From assembly GCF_963675165.1 (NCBI RefSeq), contig NC_087390.1, positions 1,817,501 to 1,881,500 on the forward strand: a stretch of DNA of 64,000 nt, given 5' to 3'. The translations under genes and the position numbers were made by a program. Position 1 is the first letter of the stretch. Every line of letters starts with the position of its first letter. This document shows, piece after piece, positions 22,531-34,413 of this stretch. The DNA comes from Halichondria panicea. Lineage: Eukaryota > Porifera > Demospongiae > Suberitida > Halichondriidae. The notes under the pieces are model-generated. The model ran no database searches. It was not told where the DNA came from and saw only the letters and a program-made list of their open reading frames with translations.

Positions 22531-24089
22531 TTGAGACAAACTAACTCTACGAACGGAGGTATATTCCTCTGTCAAGGAATGGCTATAAGTGCAAGTACAG
22601 AGTGAGGTGGTTCTATTCCAAGGGAGCCTTTCTCGTTTTGTTCTGGGTTATGCTGATGACTATAGCCTGTGTATCAGTGTCTTTTGTGTTTTGTCAACGA
22701 TCTGATGTCAAATTTGTCATTTTAAAATGGCTACTTGCTGTCCCAATTGTGTTTGGTTTGTTTGGAGCTGTTTTCTCAGGATGGCTAGCCGACGCTAAGC
22801 TGGGGAACTACAGAGTGATGAAATACAGTTTTGTACTGTTGTTCCTCCTATGCTTGCTTTCTAGTGCCTTCACCCTAGTTCCTGACATTGCTCATTACGA
22901 CGTGTATGTTGTGATAGTCTTCTTTTGCATAGGTGGTAGTCTCTTTATAGTAGCTGTGGTAGCAAGCTTCGTTACCTCACTACAACTAGGCCTGGATCAG
23001 ATGCCTGATGCTTCATCTTCCAATATCACTAGTTTTATTGCCTGGTTTGTATTCAGTGTCTATGCTGGTGTTTGGATCCCTGATGTTGCCAATTTGCCCA
23101 TTTATTATGGTGTTTCGTGTAACAGTAATTTATCATACTGGGTTGTCCAACTTTACAGTTTGCTCCCACCTTTGTGTATGAGTGTTGTTCTTATTCTTGA
23201 CTTCCTCCTAACTAAGAATTGGTTGATACTTGAGCCAAAGTCACCTCAGTCCCTCAAAACCATCTACCGTGTTCTCAAGTTTGCTGTCAAGCACAAAGCT
23301 CCCCTCAATCGCAGTGCTCTCACATACTGGGAGGAAGACGTACCTTCAAGAACGAATCTGGGAAAGTCAAGATACGGTGGACCATTCACTACAGAGCAAG
23401 TTGAAGATGTGAAGACCATCCTACGTTTGTTACCCCTCTGCCTAGCGCTATGGCTACTTGGGTGCTCACTTGCAACATTCCATCCAGTAACTCATTCTAA
23501 TGTTTATCCCCCTGATTGGAATTGTTTTGTTCCAATTCTTTTGTCCTTGTTCACATATAACCATTGCTGGTGTGGTACGGTTTGGACTGTCTTTTATGAG
23601 TTTGTGCTATACCTAGTGATACGTAACAAGCTTCCCAGCATCCTTAGAAGAATTGGGATAATTTCTTTCTTCATCACGGCTCTCAGTGTTGTGTTTCTAA
23701 TTTTGGAATTAGTACAAAACAATTACGGTGATTTAGTTGCAATCTAGTATGTTACAATCGTCTTTATTTCAATTTCTAGAGGATTGCTCACAATCTTGCT
23801 TTTTAGCACCATGTTAGAGTTAGTTTGTGCTCAAGCTCCATACAACATGAGAGGATTGTTTGAAGGGTGTATGGTGTTGGTGTTGTTATCATCTCTTATT
23901 ATTGGCTTCTATATTCCATCAAACAACACATTATCAATATATGGGGTCAGAGTAGGCATCAGTCTGCTTGGATTCATCCTGTACTGCCTCCTGGCTCGCT
24001 GGTACAAAAGGAGAGTTAGAGACGAGGACTACAATGCACACAGAGTGGTGGAGGAGGTCTATGATCGATACTTGTCAGCTCAGCATTGA
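22531..24089 (+). pseudogene. SLC15/POT-like transporter T3, broken
   Basis: Full-length homology to T1 and T2, but the start ATG is TTG at 22531, the N-terminal segment has a one-base loss near 22560, and a lysine codon has become TAG at 23745-23747. After the stop, the frame continues unbroken to the shared C terminus. The central loop and family motifs are preserved, so the damage is recent. Third transporter in the USP40-A intron. Confidence 0.85.
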
Positions 24090-24533
24090 CTATAGTTTCA
24101 GTTTTTAGTTCTGTTTAATTACATATCTGACTATTTAAATACCAATGTACAATATGTGCATGTAGTGCGCTTTAGTGTATCGTTTTTGTGACATTTATAT
24201 ACATGTACGTATCGATCTATCTATTAGTAGACCTGTTTATATTGAATGAACTGCATGTGATCAATTGATGGTGTTTTGGTAGTGTGCCAAGCTCAATGCA
24301 GAACTGCATGCAAGCTACATAGTATAGTTTGTGTCAGTCTATATTTACCGTATGCACCCTATAAAGCTCAGACTCAGACCCTTGTTTTCTGAGGGCTCGT
24401 GCAGATCCTTGCTTTTACATGCATGTATATGCATGTGCATGCCACTGTGTCTATAGAGTACTTTGTGTATACTGCACCTTGCTTATACTACTTATGAAGC
24501 TAATGTATATATACCAACCCCTCTATACTGCAG
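24090..24533 (+). other. Intron end before USP40 exon 16
   Basis: Gene-free sequence shared with 59249-59654 and 35510-35906, which precede exon 16 in copies C and B. Nothing further seen. Confidence 0.6.
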
Positions 24534-25706
24534 GGCTCTGATCCTTGTGTGCTGACTGTAGACCGGAGGAAGAGCATTGGTGAGCTCAAGGAAGCCATTG
24601 CTGAAGTAAGAGCTCTATAGTGTGTGTTCTTTGCATGGCTACTTGAATAATCAATATAAAGTTTACGATTAACCTAGATTTATTATGGGAAAGCCTTGTA
24701 GTCACAGAATAGCCGAGTTATTGTATAGAGAACACACTACATTGAAAACCAATGTCAAACAAGTTCGCGATCGGTACCCACTGAAATAAATGAAGACATG
24801 CACTTAACAGTTTACTAGTGAAAATATCAAATTACCTTTCTCCCTTTTAGACCTACTCTGGTCTCTACGATGCTGACCATGTGGTAATACACACAGCCAA
24901 GTTCCCGGACAGCTGGACGAGGTCGGTGTGTTGGAGATCAGTAAAGAGGCCACATTAAGTAGTTCCTTCAAATATAGACTCATGCATGTTTTTGCATGGT
25001 TCTCAAAGTTACCCCCGCCCCCACAGATGGAGAATGTGACAGTACCGTTGCTAGGGTTACTGCGAGTGGGGAAAGTGGTTAATGGCAAACCAGCCAAGAT
25101 ATTCAAACTACACAGCCACACTTTGAGGTACAGTACGAGGGCATACCGTATTGTTACTACAATGTAACTAAAGTTTGTACGTGCATGTATAGTGTTTGGA
25201 ATCATTAGAGGCATTCCGTGTTTATTAGTGTGTATTTAATAGTGCCGGATAGTGTTATTACACCCTACTATGTGTAAGATATAAGGCAGAGCGTTTGAAC
25301 GCAGCCCCTATATATACGTGTGTACAACGATGTCAAAATCAATGTTAAATTAGAATATAAATACATTTTGTGTACATATATTTTGTGTACCGTTATAATT
25401 TATTGTTGCCAGGTTTTCCAGTGTAGTTTGAAAAATTAATGTGGTACATGTATGTACTTGGCGAATGAGACAAGTGACGGGTGCCCTGCACTGCGTTCAC
25501 CAGAAATGTCACGGAGAGCACACAGTTACTAAAATCCCTACCTAATTTTCCTGCTTTACAGCACTTTTAATTGAGACCATGCAGTAACATTATTTCATAA
25601 TAGGCTACGTATATATATATACTTTATAGGCCTCTATTTACTAACCAGGCCTCTATTTGAGACCAGACGTTAATTACACTCACAATCAAATGAATCATTA
25701 ACTTTC

Positions 25707-25907
25707 AAGAATATACCTTATAAGGTGAGATATTTTCACAGGTAGATTTGTTTGCGTTTTTACAGTTTTGTACATTTTGCAACGAAATGTCGATCTGGAT
25801 ACATTAAACAAGGGCCAATTATTTGCGAGTACTAATTTTTGCGATTTTACTCTCATTCGCAGAAATAGCAGAAATTAATACACGCGAAAATATGTCACCT
25901 TAAGGTA
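25707..25907. mobile_element. Short MITE, CCTTATAAGGTGA ends
   Basis: CCTTATAAGGTGAGATATTTTC at the left has a near reverse complement at 25885-25905. Located in the late USP40-A intron beside TRAF-B. No ORF. Confidence 0.55.
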
Positions 25908-25969
25908 CGTAGTCCAAATACACTAATTGCTAAGATACAGTCATGGTATAGTAACCAACATTGTGTACT

Positions 25970-26185
25970 ATACCGTACGGGTGGAAAATTTCGAGGGTGG
26001 AAATTTTCGTGCAATTCAATATTCTGTCTTATTTGGAAAATTTCGCGGGTAGTAAATTTCGTGGAGTTAGGGTGTGGCACTATCTCGCATGCATATACGA
26101 AGCCTTCCATGAGTTTTAATTTTCGTGTTCTGCAGCCACCCACGAAAAACGCAAAATTAAAAACACCTCGAAATTTTCTACCCGT
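25970..26185. mobile_element. Short MITE, CCGTACGGGT ends, TA site
   Basis: CCGTACGGGTGGAAAATTTC at the left is mirrored at the right end. It interrupts a duplicated piece of the TRAF 3' end: the intact version at 26445-26465 runs straight through. Confidence 0.75.
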
Positions 26186-26275
26186 ACGGTATTTAGAGAG
26201 CCTTCACTTTCATAAACAGTCTGAACTTGAGACAGTCGTCTTTGAGGTACTGAGTGTTTGTGTCAGCATAGTATC
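26186..26275 (-). pseudogene. Extra copy of the TRAF-like gene 3' end
   Basis: About 90 bp matching the last coding bases of the TRAF-like genes (compare 26453-26540), in the same orientation. It is cut off beyond 26275. With the stretch at 25915-25970 it forms a partial tandem duplication beside TRAF-B. Confidence 0.75.
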
Positions 26276-26454
26276 CAAACAAACGCTTTTAGACGAGACC
26301 ATCCAGTAACATTAATTCATATATATAGTTACGTATACAGGCCTCTATTTACTAACAGACGATAATTACGCTCACATCATTAACTTTCAAAAATCACACT
26401 AATTATTGCAAGATATACAGTCACGGTATTGTAGTAACCAACATTGTGTACTAT

Positions 26455-27803
26455 TTAGAGAGCCTTCACTTTCATGAACAGTCTGAACTTGAGACAGTCG
26501 TCTTTGAGGTACTGAGTGTTTGTGTCAGCACAGTAACCTAGGTGATCCAGGGGGAAGAATTTGAATAGTGAATCGCCAAAACATGTTGTTTTCTGCTTCG
26601 AAATGTTTGTTTCCGTTTCTATATAGTGTCCATGGTCACCCAGCTGGTTGAGCATCTGTAGGATAGCTACACCTTCTGTTTTGGCAGCATCATGCTCTTT
26701 ATTGATGCAGACTGTCAAATTTGTTCCAGCAGCAGCAGATAAACCTTTTGTATACACAATGAATGTGAACTTCCACCCTTGTGCAGTAAACACTCCACCA
26801 TTCCAGTATCCATAGACGACTTGTACTTGTTGTTTCATAAACTCAGTGAGAGTAAACTCGTGGCAAGAAAACCCATTTAGTAATAAAAAATCATTCTGTA
26901 TCTTCACTGTGTTGGCTTCCATTGTGACTTTTAGATCACTGACCTTTGTGTCAAGATTTATAGCTTGTTGCTCCAGATCTTGGAGCTTGGTATCAACTTT
27001 TTGAATTTTGGCATCCATGGTATTGCCCTGTTCCTTCACCTGTTTCTGTAATTCGACTATTTGCTGATCTTTCTCCTCCATTTTCTGGTGTAGCTCTTTT
27101 GTTAGTTGCAGATTGAGGAGGGTGGCTGTCAGGAGGTGGTGTTGGACATTCTCTGTCATGTGACCCACCAGATCTCTTCGAGGAATCTTCGCGTCACATC
27201 CATTACCAGCAAACTCACACTCCACAAGTTGTAGGGGGCACTCCAGCAGGTGGCTACCAGCTTGGCTGCGAGGGACGGTAGTCTACCGATCTCACATTGG
27301 TTGGGACAAGGCAGGGAGTAGTTGTCACAGCAAGGGGTGTGGTCATTTGTTCCGATATCGTGGGTGGACTCAAAGTCACAATATTGGCACTTCCAGGGAT
27401 GTTTTGGACAGGAGGTGGTGTGGTAGTTCAGATCCCCCAGTTCCCCCGTCCACTCACACCCACTCTTCTTGTGGGGACAACGAACATTCAACTTGTTGAT
27501 GGTGTTACGTTTGAAAAACTTGTCTTTCAGCGTTTTAAAGGGAGCGTTGTTACACATAGGACAAGGCTTGTCATCTCTGATGATCCTTTGAGCAGCTTTC
27601 TCTGAGATGTGCTGTCCACAGCAGTCGGTTTGATGTGGCTCCACCAGAATGTCAAGGGTAACTGGACAGTACAAGTCCTTGTCAGGTTGTTCAACAAGGT
27701 CATAGTCAGGTTCAGCTGGCTGTGTGATCTGTTCTGGGGGGTGGGTAGCAGCTGGTTCTTGGTTCCTCACAGAGTTAGAACAGTCACTGTTACTGGTAGC
27801 CAT
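26455..27803 (-). pseudogene. TRAF-like protein TRAF-B, frameshifted
   Basis: Starts at 27803 with the shared MATSNSD and carries the same RING, TRAF zinc fingers, coiled coil and MATH region as TRAF-A. A four-base insertion at about 27279-27284, in the third zinc-finger block, shifts the frame. The upstream frame ends near 27156, while the rest (26455-27225) is open in another frame. The coiled coil is shorter than in TRAF-A. The gene lies antisense in the intron between USP40-A exon 29 and its tail exon. A truncated RING/zinc-finger protein of about 215 residues could still be made. Confidence 0.8.
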
Positions 27804-28010
27804 ATTAGTGTTAGTTTGTAGCCACTCCCTCAGTTATCTGTGGTGTGTGCATGTGGTAAAGATAATCATTGCTCTGTGTAACAATGTAGATCTACATGTC
27901 TTTGTGTGAGAAAGATCTGTACCAATTTCCCTATATGGCAACAAATGGTATATTCATCCATTAGCACTATAAACCATGCTAATTATCTATTCAATCTTTT
28001 CCCCTAATAG

Positions 28011-28077
28011 ACGTCGGAACTGTCGTCAGGGTCAAAGGTTGCCTGCACAGTGCTGCACCAAGAAGAGGAACTATATA
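28011..28077 (+). pseudogene. Remnant tail exon of USP40-A
   Basis: Homologous to 7489-7571 and 47242-47316 and followed by a donor (GTAAGT). The exons that should follow are missing: at about 28254 the sequence jumps into exon 6 of the next copy. Confidence 0.7.
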
Positions 28078-30721
28078 GTAAGTGAAGTGATACTGTAGTA
28101 AATAATTCAGTTAGTCTCGATCGAGGCTGGGCACGCTCTGCCCAATTTGTCTTGCTAAGAGGCTGGAATTTGAGATTACATTTCAGTGTGCATGCAGTAA
28201 TACGCTTAGTTTTCACTTTTTTCACCAAATACGTATTATTCCAACAAATTTATCTAAGGGTTTCTATGACTACGAGAAGGGTGAGAGATACAAGGTAAGA
28301 AACTGGTAGTAGTACAATGTTTGAGATATTTACTTAAGACCACAAATTGCATAATCGCTATGTATGAGAAAAGAAACCTTTTACGTACGTGTGCTTATAA
28401 CTTGGCTGACCGTACAATAGACACATTTCAAGTATTCCAAACTATAACCTCCAGGACACTAGCAAATTCAAGTTCCCACTTGAGTTGGAAATGGCCCCCT
28501 ACTGTGAGGATGGCTCTGTGGGGGGTAGCAGTGTGTATGAGCTGTTCTCGGTGGTCATTCACAGTGGCAGCACTCACTCCGGACACTACACTGCCTACAT
28601 TCGGGACATTGATGGACTTGGAACTTGGGCTTCCCCCATGAGTCAACCTTATCTCTGTAGACTGTCCATACATGTACTTTATTATTATGCCTTTAGTACT
28701 TCTACATTTTCATTCGGTGTTTTCATATTCTTGACAATGTTAGGGAGTACCTGTTGGTACAGTAAGAGTATAATTGTACAGGGAATGCTTATATAAAGGG
28801 GCACAACGTTTTGGCCATTATTATACAGAGCTGAAGAGTTGTTTTGTACATGCTCATTTGAGACCTGGATGCCTGGCTTTTATATCACAGTTGACCCCTC
28901 TTCAGTGGTGGAAGAGTTACATTAATTGTAGTTACACATATTACTCCACCTCCTCCCCTCCCAGGACAAGGAAGTGGTCCAGTTGCCACGGGATCCGGCA
29001 TCTGGTAGTGTGGACCTCATCGACTTTGATAATCCTGCCGACCTCATGCTGGAGCTACTCAAACAATGTGGGGGGTCTGCCACCATCTCCAAGCTCACTA
29101 AGGTGTGTGGGGGGTAGGGTTAATTTACTGAACAATCGTAGTGTGTAATGTTAATTTTGTATATAATTGTTAGGGGAGCTTTATAGCACATGCACTATTT
29201 TGATGTAAATTATCTGTATGCAGGCTCTACAGGACAAGACTGGAGTGACGTGGAACAAGAGGTTCAAGAAGCAGTTTGGCCCCATTACAAAGGTGAGGTC
29301 ACTTCTCCAGGGTAGCTACAGTATGACTGTATACTTAACTTAACAGGGTAGCTACAGTGTAAACTTCTAAGCTGAAGTATTATTGTGCATTTACTTGCTA
29401 AATATGTTTGATTTCAATTATAAAATTCAACTACATCCCACTCTCCATCAATCGTTTGAGACCACACGTTTTATAGGGATTTGTTGTAAAAACTTGACAC
29501 TATCTGAAATGTATAGTGTCCATTTCTTCACTCCTCACAGTTTCAACTGAAGGTGATAGCGTCGATGCAGTGAGGGGTGGAGCTAGCGAGGGTAGCCAAG
29601 ACAAGAAGAATGGCGGGAAAGGGAAGAAAAAACCTGTGAAGAAAGAGTAAGTTAGGCTTCTTGGTGTACTATATAATATATATCGTCAAGTTTTCTTTAA
29701 GACTACAAGAATAATGGCATGGAGGGAGAAGTACATGTAAAGGTATTAATTTAGTATTCTGTTCTATGTCTGTGTGTCAAACCTTTAATACCAGATCATG
29801 TACTTATCGGCCCGCCCCCTCCCCCTCACAGGTCCCCTCCAGCCCAAGGGCAGTGCTGGTTTGAGTTCAACGACACCCACGTATCTTCCATCAGGGCCAA
29901 ACAGATGGAGAAGATGTACCAGGGCAAGCAGAGCGCTTAAATGCTCTTCTACAGGAAGAAGGACATGCAGAGACCACCTCAAGGTGGGGACTGCTGTGGT
30001 TTGCATATCGTTATATTCCCTTTCACACTTCACAGCGTTAGGCAACAAATTGTTTGGTGTTCCTGAGAGATTTCAAGTGGAGGTGACCCGGGCTAACACA
30101 ATACTGGACCAGGAGAGGTGAGGGCAGTGAGGGTGTGGCCAACCACACCTATTCACGAGTTGGCTCAATGGATATACACTGTGCCTTTAGGAGTGTCACG
30201 TATTATACTGTATACATGTATAATGGAATAGTCGTTCTGCAGTTTTTATGAGGGAAATCTCTTGCTGTTACTATTTGGGTTGTATAGTAATTATATAGAG
30301 AGAGAGAGACAATTAGTGGTTGCAGTTGTATGTGTATAACTGGGTCATAAAGGCACAGGATTGTATGGTGCTCCTTGGATTCGTGCATGGTTAGCAGGTT
30401 CTTGTTCTTGCATGTGCTTCCACGTATGTATATGCTCTCTATATCTTATAGAATAAAATATTTATTCAGTAAGAGATTTACTTGTGGCCATAGTAAATAT
30501 GTATTAAACTGCACAGATATGAGTATGACATCACCATCAACACACTTCAACTTATCATTCATTTCTCACTGGAGTTTGTGCTGGCCAACGGAGCACTGCA
30601 GAGAATTGACGAGGTGGGTGTGGTTTATTATGTTACGGGAATAATTATATAATTATGTAGTTGTACGAATGTGGTATATAGAGGTGTTTGTTTTTACAAG
30701 GAGAGCTTTTTATTATGAGTA

Positions 30722-31105
30722 CAGTAGAACCTCGCTAATCTGAATAGAACCAGACCAGACCCCATCGGAATACATGCATGATATTTCCGGATTAACGGAT
30801 GTCATTAATGAATAATTATCATTAACGAAGACACTTTTGTACATCTATTATGATAATTATTACTGTGGCCAGAAGGGAAGCTGCTAGCTGGAATAGTCTT
30901 TTTCTCTCTCTAATACAGTGATCGAGTCTTGTGAGCTCTCTCTTCGTTTTCTTTACAGTGGCTATTGTTTAAGCAGTTTATTATTGCTGATTCAGCAAGA
31001 TTGCGCATGCATAATAGTTTATTCTATTGACAGCCCCTCCTCTTTTTCAGTTTGCCGTTATCTGGATTTTGGACTAAAGAGGTCCGGATTAGCGAGGTTC
31101 TACTG
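30722..31105. mobile_element. pogo/Tigger-like MITE at TA, copy 1
   Basis: Ends CAGTAGAACCTCGCTAATC and complement, flanked by TA. The same element sits at the matching place in copy C (55397-55780), so it predates the duplication. No transposase. Confidence 0.75.
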
Positions 31106-31324
31106 TAGTGAATAAGTTTTACCCACAGCAAATGTTATTTATTTTTAGTAGTGTTATAGATGATACAATGCATACATGCCTTGTGTATAATTGTAATCAC
31201 AAACGTGGGATTTTTATACAAGTTGTACATGCATGTACTGCTAACGTTTGTTTTCGTTATTTGCATACATGTATGTAAACTATGGGGTGCCGTTTGTCAA
31301 AATATTGATGACAAAAACACACAA

Positions 31325-31560
31325 GTTTTGGTGGTATTTACTAAACATTTGAGGGTATTTGGTAAACAACTGAGGGTATTTAGCAAAGGACTGGGGGTAT
31401 TTACTAAACAACTGAGGGTATTTAGCAAAGGACTGAGGGTATTTACTAAACAACTGAGAGTATTTAGCAAAGGACTGAGGGTATTTACTAAACAACTGAG
31501 GGTATTTAGCAAAAGACTGAGGGTATTTAGTAAACAACTGAGGGTATTTGGCAAAGGACC
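31325..31560. repeat. 42-bp minisatellite, open on both strands
   Basis: Tandem units like GGGTATTTAGCAAAGGACTG alternate with GGGTATTTACTAAACAACTG. The unit length is a multiple of three, so long frames appear on both strands. I take these as by-products, not genes. Located in the USP40-B intron upstream of T4. Confidence 0.85.
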
Positions 31561-31648
31561 AATACATATTGCTCTCTGCTAGTATACCTATGTATAATAT
31601 CAGTGTATAGTGTTAGCAATCATCCCTATATACATGTGTGTGCATGTT

Positions 31649-31750
31649 ATGAGACAAACTAACTCTACGAACGGAGGCAGCCCTCTGGTATCAAGGAATG
31701 GCTGCAAGTGCAAGTACAGAGTGAGGTGGTTCTATTCCAAGGGAGCCTTG
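31649..31750 (+). pseudogene. Transporter N-terminal fragment
   Basis: The first 34 codons of the transporter (MRQTNSTNGG to YSKGA) are intact, then join to sequence homologous to 19055, upstream of T2. A deletion has fused a lost transporter's start to the T4 promoter region. Confidence 0.85.
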
Positions 31751-31826
31751 AACAAATAATAACACCTTGAAAACTGTGTATGCCTAGGGCTGTATGTTGT
31801 TTTTCTATGTATCATACAGCCGTTGA

Positions 31827-31867
31827 CCAATGAGATTAATTAGTGGTGACGTAAGTGTGGTATAAAG
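31827..31867 (+). promoter_or_regulatory. CCAAT, CRE-like and TATA cluster upstream of T4
   Basis: CCAAT 31827-31831, TGACGTAA 31847-31854 and TATAAAG 31861-31867, about 310 bp before the T4 ATG. Mirrors 19470-19510 before T2. TGACGTAA is a good CREB/ATF-type half site. Confidence 0.5.
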
Positions 31868-32172
31868 TTTCTTGTGCAGTATTAGTGTATACATGCAATT
31901 TGTCAATGGACACCAGTCCTTTCATTATCTTTGAGCTTGTATTAACAATTGTTAACATGTACAGATATACTGAAACTACATTCATTTGGGAGAAATCTGT
32001 TGATCTTATAAGCTTTTAGATTTGTACAGGTGTGTGTCTGGAAGAATAGTTCACTCAGGATTGCAATCCATTAGTTGCCAATAGATATTGCTTTCAGTTA
32101 CTGCATGTATGTACCTATAGTTACAGTATCTCTATAATAAGTGTTTAGAAACAGTCATTGCATATATCTGTT

Positions 32173-33720
32173 ATGAGACAAACTAACTCTACAAACGGAG
32201 GCAGTCCTCTGGTATCAAGGAATGGCTGCAAGTGCAAGTACAGAGTGAGGTGGTTCTATTCCAAGGGAGCCTTTCTCGTTCTGGTGTGGATTATGCTGTT
32301 GACTATATCTTTTATATCAGTATCTCATGTGTTCTATCGACAATCTGATGTCAAATTTGTAATTCCAAAATGGCTACCTGCTATCCCACTTGTGTTTGGT
32401 TTGTTGGGAGCTGTTTTCTCAGGATGGCTAGCCGACGCTAAGCTGGGGAACTACAGAGTGATGAAATACAGTTATGTACTGTTGTTCCTCCTATGTTTGC
32501 TTTCTAGTACCTTCACCCTAGTTCCTAACATTACTCATTACGTGTATGTTGTGAGTGTCTTGTATTGCATAAGTGGGAGTCTCTTTCTAGTAGCTGCAGT
32601 AGCATGCTTGGTTACCTCACTACAACTAGGCCTGGATCAGATGCCTGATGCTTCATCTTCCAATATCACTAGTTTTATTGCCTGGTTCGTATTCAGTATG
32701 TATGCTGGTGCTTGGATTCCTTATGTTTCTGATTTGCCCATTAATTCTAGTTTTGTGTGTAACAGTCATTCATCATACTGGGTTGTCCAACTTTACAGTT
32801 TGCTGCCACCTTTGTGTATGAGTGTTGTTCTTATTCTTGACTTTCTTCTAGCTAAAAAATGGCTGATAATTGAGCCAAAGTCACCTCAGTCCCTCAAAAC
32901 CATTTACCGTGTTCTCAAGTTTGCAGCTAAGCACAAAACTCCCCTCAATCGCAGTGCTCTCACATACTGGGAGGAAGACGTACCTTCAAGAATGGACCTG
33001 GGAAAGTCGAGATACGGTGGACCATTCACTACAGAGGAAGTTGAAGATGTGAAGACCATCCTACGTTTGTTACCCCTCTGCTTAACGCTATGGCTTCTTG
33101 GGTGCTCACTTGCAATATTCCATCCAGTAACTTATACTAATGCACATTGGAATTGTTATGTTTCAAGGCTTCTTTCGTTGTTCACGTATCACCAATACTG
33201 GTGTGGAATGGTTTGGACCGTTTTTTATGAGTTTGTGCTGTACCCAGTGATACATAAGAGGATTCCCAGCATTATTAGAAGAATTGGGATAATTTCTCTC
33301 TTCATCACGGCTCTTAGTATTGTGTTTCTAGTTCTGGAACTATTACAAAACAATTACGATGATGTAGTTGCAATCAAGTATGTTACAATCGTCTTAAATT
33401 CAATTTCTAGAGGTGTGCTCCCTATGTTGCTTTTTAGTACAATGATAGAGTTAGTTTGTGCTCAAGCTCCATACAACATGAGAGGATTGTTTGGAGGGTG
33501 TATGGTGTTGGTATTTTTATCAGTTCTTTTTATTGGCTATATATTTCCATCGAACAACACATTAACACTATATGGGGTTAGAGTAGGCATCAGTCTGCTT
33601 GGATTCATCTTGTACTGCCTCCTGGCTCGCTGGTACAAGAGGAGAGTTAGAGACGAGGACTACAATGTACACAGAGTGGTGGAGGAAGTTTATGATCGAT
33701 ATTTGTCAGCTCTGCATTGA
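32173..33720 (+). CDS. SLC15/POT-like transporter T4, intact, intronless
   Basis: 515 residues from MRQTNST to RYLSALH. It keeps all family motifs (GWLADAKLGNY, LGLDQM, AQAPYNMRGLFGG) and the conserved loop with YWEEDVPSR and YGGPFTTEEVEDVK. Compared with T1 it is shorter in the loop before WNCYVSRLL, and its variable loop reads SDLPINSSFVCNSHSSYW. It lies in the exon-15/16 intron of the dead USP40-B, with a candidate promoter at 31827-31867. Its open frame inside a decayed host suggests it is kept for its own function. Helix 1 lacks ExxER, as in the other copies. Confidence 0.75.
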   Translation: MRQTNSTNGGSPLVSRNGCKCKYRVRWFYSKGAFLVLVWIMLLTISFISVSHVFYRQSDVKFVIPKWLPAIPLVFGLLGAVFSGWLADAKLGNYRVMKYSYVLLFLLCLLSSTFTLVPNITHYVYVVSVLYCISGSLFLVAAVACLVTSLQLGLDQMPDASSSNITSFIAWFVFSMYAGAWIPYVSDLPINSSFVCNSHSSYWVVQLYSLLPPLCMSVVLILDFLLAKKWLIIEPKSPQSLKTIYRVLKFAAKHKTPLNRSALTYWEEDVPSRMDLGKSRYGGPFTTEEVEDVKTILRLLPLCLTLWLLGCSLAIFHPVTYTNAHWNCYVSRLLSLFTYHQYWCGMVWTVFYEFVLYPVIHKRIPSIIRRIGIISLFITALSIVFLVLELLQNNYDDVVAIKYVTIVLNSISRGVLPMLLFSTMIELVCAQAPYNMRGLFGGCMVLVFLSVLFIGYIFPSNNTLTLYGVRVGISLLGFILYCLLARWYKRRVRDEDYNVHRVVEEVYDRYLSALH

Positions 33721-34413
33721 CTTAAATTCTGTACAGTATAATTATAGATACGTATTTTTTATCATAGTTTGTATGTTTTTGTCTATCATTCTTTGTCTGA
33801 ACAATTGTTTAATTGCCTCATATGATGCTTGTCAAATACATCCGCTATAATCTTATATACGGTATAATTATACTACTTTAAAATTTTTATCTGCAGCCGT
33901 TTCAAGTGTCCTTTGAAATCTGTTTGCAATAATGATGATGATTATGTGTATTTGCAAATAATGTACTACATAAAAGCTTTGTCAAAACAAACCCTCCTAT
34001 ATATACTACATTCATACAGTGAATGTACGGTCTGTATAACATGCATATGGAAAATTGATTGATTTTTGAGCTGTATATAGTAACAATAGATGGAATGTAC
34101 GAAAACTAAAACCCACTCTCACTCTAATAGCAACGTGACTCGTGATCATTTATGGAAATTGCATGCTGATGTTCACGTTGCTGATTAATAATATTTAGTA
34201 GCATCATGTTATGTATAGCTTTGACACCTCCACCGAGGCATCTGTTGGTTTATATCATGCATGCATGTCTACTAGATTTATAGCCTGTTATATACTACAT
34301 CAAAGTCTTTTTTCGATATCATTCCAGGATGTGGTAGCAACATCACCCATGCAAGGAAGCGCTTTTCACCTAAATCACCCCCTTTTATAAATTATTTTTG
34401 TATATTTGCATAC

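Larger units (their letters stand above)
8898..25127 (+). pseudogene. USP40-like ubiquitin hydrolase copy A, internally deleted
   Basis: The first ATG is at 8898. Exons seen: 8898-9090, 9557-9627, 9875-9988, 10234-10419, 10717-10803, 10966-11148, 11422-11559, 11693-11761, 11930-12017, 12175-12273, 12478-12583, 13149-13300, 13523-13604, 14001-14097, 24534-24605, 24851-about 24900, 25027-25127. Phases agree up to the last joins. Exon 1 has the Cys box (NLGATCYLNSLLQTLHF) and 10966-11148 the His box (HSGHYTAYIRD). Exon 4, with the QQHDVQEL block, is deleted; the loss is 42 codons and keeps frame. Exons 18-27 are also gone: the exon-17 start joins directly to exon-28 sequence near 24901, out of frame, with a stop by about 24958. 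The 10.4-kb intron 14098-24533 contains T1, T2 and T3. A truncated product is possible, but activity is doubtful. Confidence 0.8.
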
